Origin: Eubacterium sp. CAG:786
Lineage (GTDB): Bacteria; Bacillota; Clostridia; Oscillospirales; Ruminococcaceae
Direction: 5' to 3'
Assembly (NCBI GenBank): GCA_000432175.1
Contig: HF989504.1
Location: 48,369-64,327, forward strand
DNA length: 15,959 nt
Shown here: positions 7,800 through 15,829 of the stretch, piece after piece
Layout of the letters: every line of letters begins with the position of its first letter
Numbering within the stretch: position 1 is the first letter of the stretch
Position numbers and translations under genes: made by a program
Notes under the pieces: model-generated
Told to the model about the DNA's origin: nothing
Database searches by the model: none
Seen by the model: only the letters and a program-made list of their open reading frames with translations

Positions 7800-8567
7800 A
7801 TGGTCGTTAAAAGGCTTTCCTGCGTATTCCGGCTTACCGACGGGTGCATGAACAGACCGCTTTCCGGCAGCGAAGCAGCGCTGTATTCGGGCGGCGCCAG
7901 GCTTCACCACGAGTACAAGCAGGGCGGTTATTTCGTGGTGACTGACCTGCCCGCCGGGGATTATACGATAACGATACTGGCGCATGGCTACCAGCGGGAA
8001 ACTGCACGCATAACCGTTGGCGAAGAAACCTCAGGCAGCGGGCTTGCACATGTTAATTATATTGCGCTCAATCCCTCTGCGGAACACCCGGCAGCTGTAC
8101 GAATGGCGTCTGTTACCGGCACAGCAGCCGGCATTGACACGCTTTACGTCGTCCGTCCTGTGGGAAATATGCGAGTTGCGGAGGACAGCGTTTCCGCAGG
8201 TTCGTCGGAGATACGTATGTTTTCAGAGGGCAAGACCCCCGCGTTTCCGCTTGATTTTGTGATAGGCAGCGGAGCCGGTGCTGAAATCGTGACTTTCACC
8301 GGCAGCGAGAACGGAATATGCCGTACCGCGCAGCCCTTCAGGCACCTGCACAAACGCTCTGAGATAGCGCGCCCGCTGATACGCCTGCAGTGCAGCGACG
8401 GATTTTTCCTGCTGATACCGGGGATATTCCCGACAGATAAGCAGACCGGCAGAATTCCGCTGAAATTCGCGGCGGTGAAAGGCAGCAAGGTCGTGTTTGC
8501 TTCTGTGGAAGCGTTACCGAGCCGGAAAAACGATGTTGGCGAGCTGAAGCTGAAAGGGGAGAAGTAA
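7800..8567 (+). CDS. CnaB/transthyretin-like beta-sandwich protein, probable CIS structural accessory
   Basis: 255 residues, starting one base after the DUF4255 stop. The ribosome binding site is weak (GAAAGG), consistent with translational coupling. Residues about 5-72 have the carboxypeptidase-regulatory/CnaB pattern: FRLTDGCMNRPLSG, then GGYFVVTDLPAGDYTITILA and GYQRETARITV. The remaining ~180 residues look like further beta-rich domains (strands FPLDFVIGSG, IVTFTG, GFFLLIPGIFP, KVVFASVEALP) and are not recognised. No signal peptide or membrane segment is present, so it is probably cytosolic and assembled into the particle. Its place between the DUF4255 and PAAR-like genes suggests a structural or cap-associated tail protein. 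The exact role is not derivable from the sequence. Confidence 0.85.
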   Translation: MVVKRLSCVFRLTDGCMNRPLSGSEAALYSGGARLHHEYKQGGYFVVTDLPAGDYTITILAHGYQRETARITVGEETSGSGLAHVNYIALNPSAEHPAAVRMASVTGTAAGIDTLYVVRPVGNMRVAEDSVSAGSSEIRMFSEGKTPAFPLDFVIGSGAGAEIVTFTGSENGICRTAQPFRHLHKRSEIARPLIRLQCSDGFFLLIPGIFPTDKQTGRIPLKFAAVKGSKVVFASVEALPSRKNDVGELKLKGEK

Positions 8568-8951
8568 ATGGGAAATCCGGCAGTAAACACGGCAATGTGC
8601 CAGTGTTCATTCGGTGTTGCGCCAGCACCCCTGACCGTGACCTCTCAGACAACGGTTTTAGGCTCCAATATGTCCGCTGCAACGATAATGGACATACCCA
8701 AACCACCCATGACCTTCGGAATGTGCAGTAGCCTTGCCAATCCGACGGTTGCAAGCGCCACAGCCGCAGCCATGGGAGTGCTGACGCCCATGCCGTGTAT
8801 CCCTGCGTGCGCCGCTCCGTGGGCGCCGGGCTCACCGACTGTGCTGGTGTGCAACAAGCCTGCGCTGAATAATTCCAGCAAATGCATGTGTAACTGGGGA
8901 GGCGTTATTTCCGTGGTAATGACGCCGGCAGTGACGATAAATATTCCATAA
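8568..8951 (+). CDS. DUF4280 PAAR-like spike-tip protein
   Basis: 127 residues. The ATG follows the previous TAA with no gap and has an AAGGGGAG site. The sequence fits the DUF4280/PAAR-like family: an N-terminal C-x-C (Cys11, Cys13), the conserved TFGMCSSLANPTV, PCIP (Cys77), a W-x-PG turn, and SSKCMCNWGGVISVV near the end. Eight cysteines (11, 13, 53, 77, 81, 95, 106, 108) could bind metal or form the sharp tip fold. PAAR-like proteins cap the VgrG-type spike of contractile systems and help to puncture the target membrane. There is no C-terminal extension, so this is a bare tip without a fused toxin. Together with the DUF4255 gene it marks the cluster as a contractile injection system. Confidence 0.92.
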   Translation: MGNPAVNTAMCQCSFGVAPAPLTVTSQTTVLGSNMSAATIMDIPKPPMTFGMCSSLANPTVASATAAAMGVLTPMPCIPACAAPWAPGSPTVLVCNKPALNNSSKCMCNWGGVISVVMTPAVTINIP

Positions 8952-8963
8952 TGGGGTGAAGCC

Positions 8964-10064
8964 ATGAACAAGCTGAAATTCCTGCTGTCGCTTCTTATGG
9001 CGGCGCTGATAGCATTCGCTGCGCAGCGTGCGTATTATGTCAAGACAGAGATGCTCAGCGGCATTTACAGCGATATCATATTCACGCGGCTTGCTGTGGA
9101 GTCACAGGAGTATACGCGCCAGATAGAATATGGCGTGAAAAACGGCAAGAGCCTGGAGAATTTCTATAACATCGAGTCGGTTCTTGGGGGAGTGCGCAGG
9201 TGCTTTTCCTATACCAACGGCGCGTATATTTTTTCTGCGGACCATCGGCTGCTCTACAGCCTTGCCGACTCTGAAAGCACCGTGAGCCGGTTCAGCGTAG
9301 CGGATTTCACGGACGGCAGAGTGTATTCGGTCTACGATGACGCGTCGGCTTCGAGGTATGTTCTTACGCTCCCGATATTCGGGAGGGACAACGAGGTTTG
9401 CGGGTACATGGTTCTTGATATCAGCCGCAGCGCCGTGGAGAACAAGCTTGCGGATTACCACAGCGAGTACAAGCTGCAGTCCGCGCTGGTCGGCGTTATG
9501 TGCTGGCTTGCGGGACTGATAATGATGATACATCTGTGCCGCTCCCGCAGAAAGCTGATGCGCCAGGGAATCAGCGTGATATCAGCCGCGGTGTGCGCGC
9601 AGGTCGCGATAGACGGCGTGCTGAGCGTGTTCAAGTTCAGCGTGACTATCGACGGATTGATCCAGCAGTCTGTTTCAAAGATAACGATGTCATTGCAGAA
9701 CGATCTTGACACCGTGAACGAAAAAGGGGTCGCGCTGAGCAAGATATACGACCTTAACAGCTGGCTGATGGAAAATTACAAGGATATTCCATTCATAGAC
9801 AATCTTATCTACGACAGGAATTATCGCATAACCGCGGTGATATCGCAGGATTATATCAACGAACGGACCTGGAGCTATGCAGGCGCGCTTATAATCACGC
9901 TGCTGCTTTGTGTTGCAGCGGGCGTGGGTTTGTCGCTGACCGTAGCCGGTCTTGAAAAAATAATATTACACATCAGGGAGAAAAAGGGTAATGACAGTAA
10001 ACGAAGCATTGGCAAAACTGAACACCGACAGAATGAAGAACTCATTTCTGATACACACTCTTGA
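8964..10064 (+). CDS. Four-TM double-Cache-like sensor protein without output domain
   Basis: 366 residues, ATG 8964 with GGGGTGA upstream. Topology: TM1 (about 5-25), extracytosolic Cache-like domain (26-172), TM2 (173-193), TM3 (about 202-225), second extracytosolic domain (226-298), TM4 (about 300-328) and a short charged tail. The stretch IEYGVKNGKSLENFYNIESVL matches IENSIRNGKQIERFYGMDKVL of the MFS fusion protein at 11962-14403, and the order of helices and domains is the same. The two are thus paralogous sensor modules. This copy ends soon after TM4 and has no HAMP, kinase or cyclase output. Its last 24 codons overlap the acetyltransferase gene in another frame, raising the possibility of coupling or of a frameshifted sensor-GNAT fusion. 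Ligand unknown. Confidence 0.85.
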   Translation: MNKLKFLLSLLMAALIAFAAQRAYYVKTEMLSGIYSDIIFTRLAVESQEYTRQIEYGVKNGKSLENFYNIESVLGGVRRCFSYTNGAYIFSADHRLLYSLADSESTVSRFSVADFTDGRVYSVYDDASASRYVLTLPIFGRDNEVCGYMVLDISRSAVENKLADYHSEYKLQSALVGVMCWLAGLIMMIHLCRSRRKLMRQGISVISAAVCAQVAIDGVLSVFKFSVTIDGLIQQSVSKITMSLQNDLDTVNEKGVALSKIYDLNSWLMENYKDIPFIDNLIYDRNYRITAVISQDYINERTWSYAGALIITLLLCVAAGVGLSLTVAGLEKIILHIREKKGNDSKRSIGKTEHRQNEELISDTHS

Positions 10065-10713
10065 AACGGAGGAAGCTCCTGAGTTCCATTTCAGCGGAAA
10101 TTCAGCGGCAGTTCGTGAGAAAAACACCGGTTTCTGGCTTTTCAGCCTTGACAAAAAAGGGGATTTCACGGAACTGTATAACAAGATAGACGGGGAACTT
10201 GGCACATTCTATGTGAACAGCAGCGAGTATTTCGACGAGGTGCAGAGCAACGTCAGGAACGCCACGGCCCAGGATTATATACAATATGTCCTTGAGTCGT
10301 CGGAGTACCGTTCGAATTCTGCGTCAGTCAACCCGGAAGTGACGGTAGTGCCGCTGGATCAGAGCTGGGTCGGGTTTATTCTGTCGCTGTACAAGAGCGC
10401 GGAATTCGGCAACGAGGAGTACATCAGCGCCTGCATCGACAAGCACCCGGGGTTCGGCGCGCTGGTGAACGGCGAACGCGTGGGATATGTTACGATACAC
10501 CTTGACGGCGAGATAGGCTCCATGGTTATTTCAGAAAAAGCACGCGGAAAGGGCGTCGGGCGGACTCTCATGCAGTATATCACGCCGAAATACGCAGAGC
10601 AGGCAAGCATAGGCTGCGGCTTTGTGCTCCCCGAGAACAGCTGTTCCCAGAAGATGATGGTAAATTCCTGCTTTACTGCGCTTAAAGATAAAATAATGTG
10701 GGTATATCACTGA
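9991..10713 (+). CDS. GNAT family N-acetyltransferase (FR47/GLYAT-like)
   Basis: 240 residues. ATG 9991 lies inside the preceding gene (74-base overlap), with GGGAG 10 bases upstream. The GNAT frame is closed by TAA at 9961, so it cannot begin much earlier. The C-terminal half carries the acetyl-CoA binding motif: a strand GEIGSMVISEKA followed by RGKGVGRTLMQYI (pyrophosphate loop Arg185-Gly190), then GFVLPENSCSQKMM and a final IMWVYH strand, like FR47-type or GLYAT-like GNATs. The N-terminal ~125 residues have no clear motif and may be the degenerate first half of a tandem GNAT fold. It should transfer an acyl group from acyl-CoA to a small amine or a protein. Context suggests modifying a component or cargo of the injection system, or a housekeeping enzyme carried along. 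The substrate cannot be inferred. Confidence 0.87.
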   Translation: MTVNEALAKLNTDRMKNSFLIHTLETEEAPEFHFSGNSAAVREKNTGFWLFSLDKKGDFTELYNKIDGELGTFYVNSSEYFDEVQSNVRNATAQDYIQYVLESSEYRSNSASVNPEVTVVPLDQSWVGFILSLYKSAEFGNEEYISACIDKHPGFGALVNGERVGYVTIHLDGEIGSMVISEKARGKGVGRTLMQYITPKYAEQASIGCGFVLPENSCSQKMMVNSCFTALKDKIMWVYH

Positions 10714-10727
10714 AAGGATAGGATAAC

Positions 10728-11945
10728 ATGAAACCAATTAAACTGCTGAAACGGTTTGCAGCAACAGTTATCGCTGCTGCGGGACTGCTGATGTCCTGCG
10801 GCTGTACCAATGGTATAACGCAGGGTGGACAGATCGTGGACGCCGAGACAAATAACAACAACGGCACAGCGACGGCAACCCGAGCCTACAAGCCGATAAA
10901 GAAGCCGGGCGGCGGTAAATTCAAACTTGCATATGTTGATATCGACCCGTATAATGAGACCTTCCGCATGCTGTATTACGTTATAGAAAGCCTGCGGGAC
11001 GACGGGTGGATAAGCTATGACGAGCTTCCGTTCGACCCCGAGACCGACTCCGACTCCCTGGCGCTGATGGACTGGCTCGCGGACAATGCTGAAAGCGACT
11101 ACATGGCTTTCGACAAAACGGCGCATTACTACACCACCGTAAGCACCCAGGAGGAGATATACGCAAGCCTGAAACAGCACATCGAGGTAGATAAGGATAT
11201 CGACGCCATACTTACGATGGGTACGTCGCCGTCGTTGATGGTGGAAGAATTCGGATTTGATATCCCGCTGCTGATGTACGCGGTTTCCGACCCGATAGGT
11301 TCCGGGCTGATAAAATCCGCTGAGGATTCTGGAAACGAGAATTACTGGGCGCATGTCGATTCTTCCGCATATTCCAGACAGATGCAGTATTATTTTGACA
11401 CGTTCGGGTTCAGCAATATCGGTTCGGTTTACGGCGACGAGATAGTGTGCGCGCTCCCGGATTACCGCAGCGTGGCTGAGCAGAACGATTTCAGGATAAC
11501 CGAGTATAAGCTGGTGCGCGAGGATTTCGCAGACGAGAACGAGTATTACACCCAGCTTGAAAGCATATACAGGAAGATGGTCAGCGAAGATAAGGTTGAC
11601 GCATATATCCTCAACACCGACGTTATACCCTCCGTGGAAAAGGCAGCGGAGATGATGAAGATATTTTACGACGCCGGTATTCCCGTTGTCGCACAGGTAG
11701 GCTCCGCGTATGTAAAGGGCGACGCAGCGCTGCTGATAGTTGACCCCCGCGACGCCGTTGGAACAGGTCCGTTCGTATCAAACATCATTGGTTCGGTGTT
11801 CAACGGCAGCAAGCCCGGCGACCTTGAGCAGGAATACGCAAGTTCGCCGTTCCTGACGCTTAACCTTGATGTGGCTGACGTGATAGGATTCAAACCGTCA
11901 TTTGAAATGCTGATAGCGTGCGAAAAGATAATCAGCAATAATTAA
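10728..11945 (+). CDS. TrpX-type ABC substrate-binding lipoprotein (orphan)
   Basis: 405 residues, ATG 10728 with AAAGGATAGGA upstream. The N-terminus is a lipoprotein signal: positive residues, hydrophobic core, then LLMSCGC with likely lipidated Cys24 (Cys26 as alternative), followed by an N/T-rich linker. From about residue 64 the mature domain follows the ABC_sub_bind (PF04392, TrpX-like) pattern: KLAYVDIDPYNETFRML, DAILTMGTSPSLMVEEF, IPLLMYAVSDPIGSGLI, then IPVVAQVGSAYVKGDAALLI and the C-terminal FLTLNLDVADVIGFKPS. Members bind small ligands such as aromatic amino acids outside the membrane. No permease or ATPase gene for an ABC transporter is present in the window. Its position between the Cache-like sensor and the Cache-MFS gene suggests that it presents a ligand to those proteins. 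That link is inference. Confidence 0.88.
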   Translation: MKPIKLLKRFAATVIAAAGLLMSCGCTNGITQGGQIVDAETNNNNGTATATRAYKPIKKPGGGKFKLAYVDIDPYNETFRMLYYVIESLRDDGWISYDELPFDPETDSDSLALMDWLADNAESDYMAFDKTAHYYTTVSTQEEIYASLKQHIEVDKDIDAILTMGTSPSLMVEEFGFDIPLLMYAVSDPIGSGLIKSAEDSGNENYWAHVDSSAYSRQMQYYFDTFGFSNIGSVYGDEIVCALPDYRSVAEQNDFRITEYKLVREDFADENEYYTQLESIYRKMVSEDKVDAYILNTDVIPSVEKAAEMMKIFYDAGIPVVAQVGSAYVKGDAALLIVDPRDAVGTGPFVSNIIGSVFNGSKPGDLEQEYASSPFLTLNLDVADVIGFKPSFEMLIACEKIISNN

Positions 11946-11961
11946 CGTTGGAGGAGAACAG

Positions 11962-14403
11962 ATGGACCGGAAGCAAAAAAAGGCAAGCAAAAAGATATGG
12001 ATACTCTCGGTGTTCGTTGTGTTCATCGCAATCGCGATGTCCTTCGTTTCGTGGCTGATATACGCAGTGTTCTCGCAGAGCTACCGCGAGATCAAGCAGC
12101 AGTATTACGGCGTTGTATCCAGACAGGTCGTTGAGGATATCGAGAACTCGATACGAAACGGCAAGCAGATAGAGCGTTTCTATGGCATGGATAAGGTGCT
12201 GAACGACATGCTCAAGCTGATAAGCACCGAGCAGGTGCCTATCAACACAGCGATAACTGATACCGACGGAGCGGTGTTGTATTCGTCGTATTCCGGCAGC
12301 GAAAGGGAAGCCGAGTACAACGCGCTTCTTACAAATGAAAATGTGGTGTATAATCTTGATTTCACCGACGCTGCCAGCGCGACGTTCCGGATCGCGGACG
12401 CGGGGGATCATGAAGTCATGCTGCAGCCCATATACGACCGCGAGGGGGCGCAGATAGGCGCAATGGCGCTGTTCTATAACGTTTCTGACATCGAGCAGGA
12501 ACTTATACAGCAGAAGCAGAACAGCGACATGGTAACGATGTCCTGCATAGGGGCGACTATTCTGCTGCTTGTTATTTACTTTGTTGTACTGCCGAGGTCG
12601 GTGTGCGTTTCTGATAATACAGCCGCTGCTGATTCGGCTGAGGCATACAAGCACAAGCAGCGCGAGAACCGTTACATGTTCCTGATACCCGTATTCGCCA
12701 TCATGGCAGGACTTCTGGTGCAGTGCGTGATATCCTACAACGAGTATCAGAAGCGCTACAAGGAAGTCATGTTCGAGGGCGCGCAGGGAATATCAGAGTA
12801 TGTGGGCGATATCATCAACGGGCTGCATGAAAAGGGCGTTGATTACGACCGAATGAACGGCCTGCCGGAATATCTTGCCGACAAGGTGGAAGATTCCCCG
12901 CTGCTGTGGAATGTAAGCGTTGTGAATGTTTACGCCGACACAGCAGATGTTCTCACCCGCAGCAGCGAATACAACGTGTCGCTGAAAATAGGAAGCGACG
13001 AGGGAATGAACACCCACATAAACGTCGAGATATCCAAGGAATACATCGACGAAAAGATGCTCGGCATGCTGTTGGTATTCGTGGTTACTTTCGCAGTGGC
13101 GCTGATAATGATATTCGAGCTGCTGAAACTCCCGGACGCGATGTTCACGAGAATATCACGCCCTTTCCGGGAATCTCAGACGGTGCAGGCTGGCGCGGTT
13201 GCGCCGGTGCTCAGGCTTGGCGCGTTCATTGCGTACACCGGCATGTACGTTGGCATACCGTTTTCAAGCGTGCTCATAATGCAGTGGAACAAGTCGATTT
13301 TCGGGCTTACAGTGACGTTCCTCGCGTCGATACCTATGACCGCGGAACTGCTTGCTACGATGCTCTGCTCGCTCCTCTGCCTGCCGTTGTACAGAAAACT
13401 GCCGCTCAAGCTTGTGTTCACGATATCCGCGTTCATATCGGCGGCTGCAAACGCTCTGTGCTTTATGGCTACTTCTCCGGAGCAGCTGATAATTCTGAGG
13501 TTCATTTCCGGTGTGGGCTTTGCGGGTATAAAGTACTCGCTCAATTCGTTCGTTTCCCTTGGTTCGCTCACGTCCGAGAATACCACGGAAAACCTCGCTG
13601 CGCTCAACGCCGGTCTCCTCGGAGGAATCACCTGCGGTGGAACGCTCGGCGCAGTCATTGCCAGCTCGGTGAATGTACATACGTCCTACCTTATCGCGGG
13701 AATATTTATATTCGCGTTCCTTATCGCGGTGCTGACGCTCTCTCCCTGGAAGCTGTTCCGTGCAAATAATGCAGAAGCGTCAACAGAAAAGAAGAGCAGA
13801 TTTGGCGCGCTGTCGCTTCTTGCAAAACCGTCTTTCCTGAGATATACGCTGCTTGTCGCTATCCCGATGAATTTTGGTCTGATGTTCGTGGTTGCATTTT
13901 TCCCGGGATTTGTCAGCGCGCTTGGACTGCCAGACGTGACTACTTCCTATGGGTACCTTATCAACGGACTTGTCGGCATTTATGTAGGGCCGGTGCTGTT
14001 AAAGGCGCTTTCCGGCAAGATAGGCAGAACTGCATGCGTGGTTATCTCACTGGGGCTCGCAGCGGTATCTATCCTGATACTGAACATAAACGCTCCGCTT
14101 GTTATAGTTCTGGTGAGCGTGGCTGTGCTGGGGCTTTTCGACGGCTTCGGAACTCCCGCGACAAGCGATTATTATGTTAACATGCCCGTCGTAAAGGAAG
14201 CCGGAGTGAGCCAGGGACTTGCAATGCTGAATGTTATCGGCAGTATCGTTCAGACGTTCAGCCCGGTGCTTTATTCTGTGATACTTGCAGGCGGAACTGC
14301 AGCGACCAACATCATGGGGATAACCTTTGCCGCAGCGGCTTTCCTGTTCCTTATAACGTTAAAGGTTGGCTCGGAAAAGAAGAGCGCAAATACCACAACC
14401 TGA
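11962..14403 (+). CDS. Double-Cache-like sensor fused to 12-TM MFS transporter domain
   Basis: 813 residues, ATG 11962 with GGAGGAGA upstream. N-terminal half: TM1 (about 12-37), Cache-like domain (38-188), TM2 (190-212), TM3 (238-258), second extracytosolic domain (259-365), TM4 (366-390). C-terminal half (about 415-800): 12 predicted helices of major facilitator type, with RFISGVGFAGIKYSL and the inter-half loop RANNAEASTEKKSRFG dividing the two six-helix bundles. The canonical GxxxDRxGRR loop is degenerate (YRKLPLK), and ALSGKIGRT appears in the second half. The N-terminal module is paralogous to the protein at 8964-10064. A sensor module fused to an MFS domain suggests either ligand-gated transport or a 'transceptor' in which the MFS part is the output. 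The substrate is not evident. It lies 35 bases before the DUF4157 gene. Confidence 0.87.
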   Translation: MDRKQKKASKKIWILSVFVVFIAIAMSFVSWLIYAVFSQSYREIKQQYYGVVSRQVVEDIENSIRNGKQIERFYGMDKVLNDMLKLISTEQVPINTAITDTDGAVLYSSYSGSEREAEYNALLTNENVVYNLDFTDAASATFRIADAGDHEVMLQPIYDREGAQIGAMALFYNVSDIEQELIQQKQNSDMVTMSCIGATILLLVIYFVVLPRSVCVSDNTAAADSAEAYKHKQRENRYMFLIPVFAIMAGLLVQCVISYNEYQKRYKEVMFEGAQGISEYVGDIINGLHEKGVDYDRMNGLPEYLADKVEDSPLLWNVSVVNVYADTADVLTRSSEYNVSLKIGSDEGMNTHINVEISKEYIDEKMLGMLLVFVVTFAVALIMIFELLKLPDAMFTRISRPFRESQTVQAGAVAPVLRLGAFIAYTGMYVGIPFSSVLIMQWNKSIFGLTVTFLASIPMTAELLATMLCSLLCLPLYRKLPLKLVFTISAFISAAANALCFMATSPEQLIILRFISGVGFAGIKYSLNSFVSLGSLTSENTTENLAALNAGLLGGITCGGTLGAVIASSVNVHTSYLIAGIFIFAFLIAVLTLSPWKLFRANNAEASTEKKSRFGALSLLAKPSFLRYTLLVAIPMNFGLMFVVAFFPGFVSALGLPDVTTSYGYLINGLVGIYVGPVLLKALSGKIGRTACVVISLGLAAVSILILNINAPLVIVLVSVAVLGLFDGFGTPATSDYYVNMPVVKEAGVSQGLAMLNVIGSIVQTFSPVLYSVILAGGTAATNIMGITFAAAAFLFLITLKVGSEKKSANTTT

Positions 14404-14438
14404 GAATAACATTACGGTCAGTATGAAGGAGGTAAAGT

Positions 14439-15815
14439 ATGAACACATATGCAGAAAAGAAACGGAGCGTTCCGCAGACCCGACAGACAACTCCCGGGCA
14501 GGAACATATCCAGTCCAAGCTTGACGCAATGCAGAATGTCGATGTGCATTCCGGGCATTCGCTGCAGCTTGAGGACAGCCTGAAAAGCCGCATTGAGCAG
14601 CATCTGGGGTATGATCTTTCCGGCGTGGAGCTGCGGGAATCCCAGGACGCTGCGAACATGGGAGCTGAGGCTTTCGCAAAGGGTAATGTCGTGCATTTCG
14701 CGCCGGGTCAGTTCGACCAGCACAGCACGCAGGGACAGCATCTTATCGCGCATGAACTGTCGCATGTAGTTCAGCAGGCGAGGGGTGGAGTACATGCAGA
14801 CGTTGACGGCTTCAACGTCAATGCTTCCTCTGCATTCGAGAGTGCAGCCGACCATGCGGGTGACAGTTTTGTCTCCGGTGGGCATGGTTCTCTTTCAGCG
14901 CCGCTTGCTTCGCTGCCGTCGATGAATGCGGACGCAGCGCCTATCCAGGGTTCTTTCATGGATTCCATCAAGAATTTCTTCGGTATAAAAAAGAGGGAAC
15001 CGGAGATCTCCGGTCCGACGGAAGTCAACAATTTCGGCTATGACCAGGAACTTACTGACCAAGAGCGTGGCAGAATGACGGAAGCCACCACAGCGGATAT
15101 CGCAAACTTCAAAATGCTGAAAAATCTTACCCCCGAATACATGGCTACACTCAATGACAGAGACTTCCACCTGCTGAATGAGATGATCGGCGGAAGAGTA
15201 GCCCAACATACGAAAGAAAGATATGATGCCGGAAGTACTGTAGTAGAAAAAAGGGTTCCAATGCGAGGAAATTTTGCTGCAATGACAAACCAGGTCGCAC
15301 TGCAGAATAAATATGCAGCCATGAACGGTTCACAGCAAAAATATAAGGACTATATTCTTAACACTTCAAGTATAAGTAACCCTGATATGACGAGAGTTGC
15401 AGCACTGCAGATCGCCAAGGAAGGCGCAAACGATCCCAAGGTAAAGGATCTACTCGAACAGACGTTCGCGAATTACTCCACTGACGACGGTTTTTCCAAG
15501 AACGACATAGGCAGCCTTGCTATGAACCACTTTGCTCTTCGTTCTTTGGCACCGAAGGTGTCTATGGAAGCCCAAGTAGGCTCTCCACAGGCAAAGCTCA
15601 ACAAAACAGTCTTGCAGCTGGTAAGCAATGCGACCGCCAGCCTTGACGAGAATGGAAAGGCACTTGGTGAAGAGTTCTACGCAAACACTGGTCTTTCAGA
15701 TATGAACACCGGCGCTGGAACCTCTCTGAAAGCCCCGGGAACAGCAGTCAACACTAAAAATTTACCTAAACAACCGGCAGCTCCTGCAAAGAAATGGTGG
15801 CAATTCTGGAAGTAA
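14439..15815 (+). CDS. DUF4157 (eCIS core) protein with unknown C-terminal cargo domain
   Basis: 458 residues, ATG 14439 with a perfect AAGGAGGT site. Residues about 36-115 are a DUF4157 domain: LKSRIEQHLGYDLSGVELR, FAKGNVVHFAPG and the metalloprotease-like AHELSHVVQQ (His105, Glu106, His109). ESAAD (134-138) is the usual following acidic segment that could supply a third ligand. DUF4157 is typical of proteins encoded in extracellular contractile injection loci and thought to be cargo or cargo-loading/processing factors. A linker with KNFFGIKKRE (178-187) leads to an unrecognised, mostly helical region (about 195-430), then a Pro/Ala linker and a Trp-rich basic tail (KKWWQFWK, 451-458). There is no signal peptide, as expected for cytosolic loading. 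GC falls from about 60% in the DUF4157 part to about 43% from ~15180, suggesting that the C-terminal module was exchanged. Toxin activity is possible but unproven. No obvious immunity gene follows before the terminator. Confidence 0.92.
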   Translation: MNTYAEKKRSVPQTRQTTPGQEHIQSKLDAMQNVDVHSGHSLQLEDSLKSRIEQHLGYDLSGVELRESQDAANMGAEAFAKGNVVHFAPGQFDQHSTQGQHLIAHELSHVVQQARGGVHADVDGFNVNASSAFESAADHAGDSFVSGGHGSLSAPLASLPSMNADAAPIQGSFMDSIKNFFGIKKREPEISGPTEVNNFGYDQELTDQERGRMTEATTADIANFKMLKNLTPEYMATLNDRDFHLLNEMIGGRVAQHTKERYDAGSTVVEKRVPMRGNFAAMTNQVALQNKYAAMNGSQQKYKDYILNTSSISNPDMTRVAALQIAKEGANDPKVKDLLEQTFANYSTDDGFSKNDIGSLAMNHFALRSLAPKVSMEAQVGSPQAKLNKTVLQLVSNATASLDENGKALGEEFYANTGLSDMNTGAGTSLKAPGTAVNTKNLPKQPAAPAKKWWQFWK

Positions 15816-15829
15816 ATACATGCTATAAT

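Noticed and set aside
9978..9989. Possible -1 programmed frameshift site (GAAAAAG) in the sensor/GNAT overlap
   Set aside because: A -1 shift from the sensor frame leads to the third frame, not to the GNAT frame. Only a +1 (or -2) shift would fuse them, so the classic slippery mechanism does not fit.
12906..13769. 287-codon open frame on the + strand inside the Cache-MFS gene
   Set aside because: Its translation is rich in Arg, His and Cys without domain logic, while the overlapping frame encodes coherent TM helices. It is a shadow frame.
15821..15829. TGCTATAAT, an extended -10-like element just before the terminator
   Set aside because: There is no -35 box, and transcripts would start in or next to the terminator hairpin. 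It is probably chance in AT-rich sequence.
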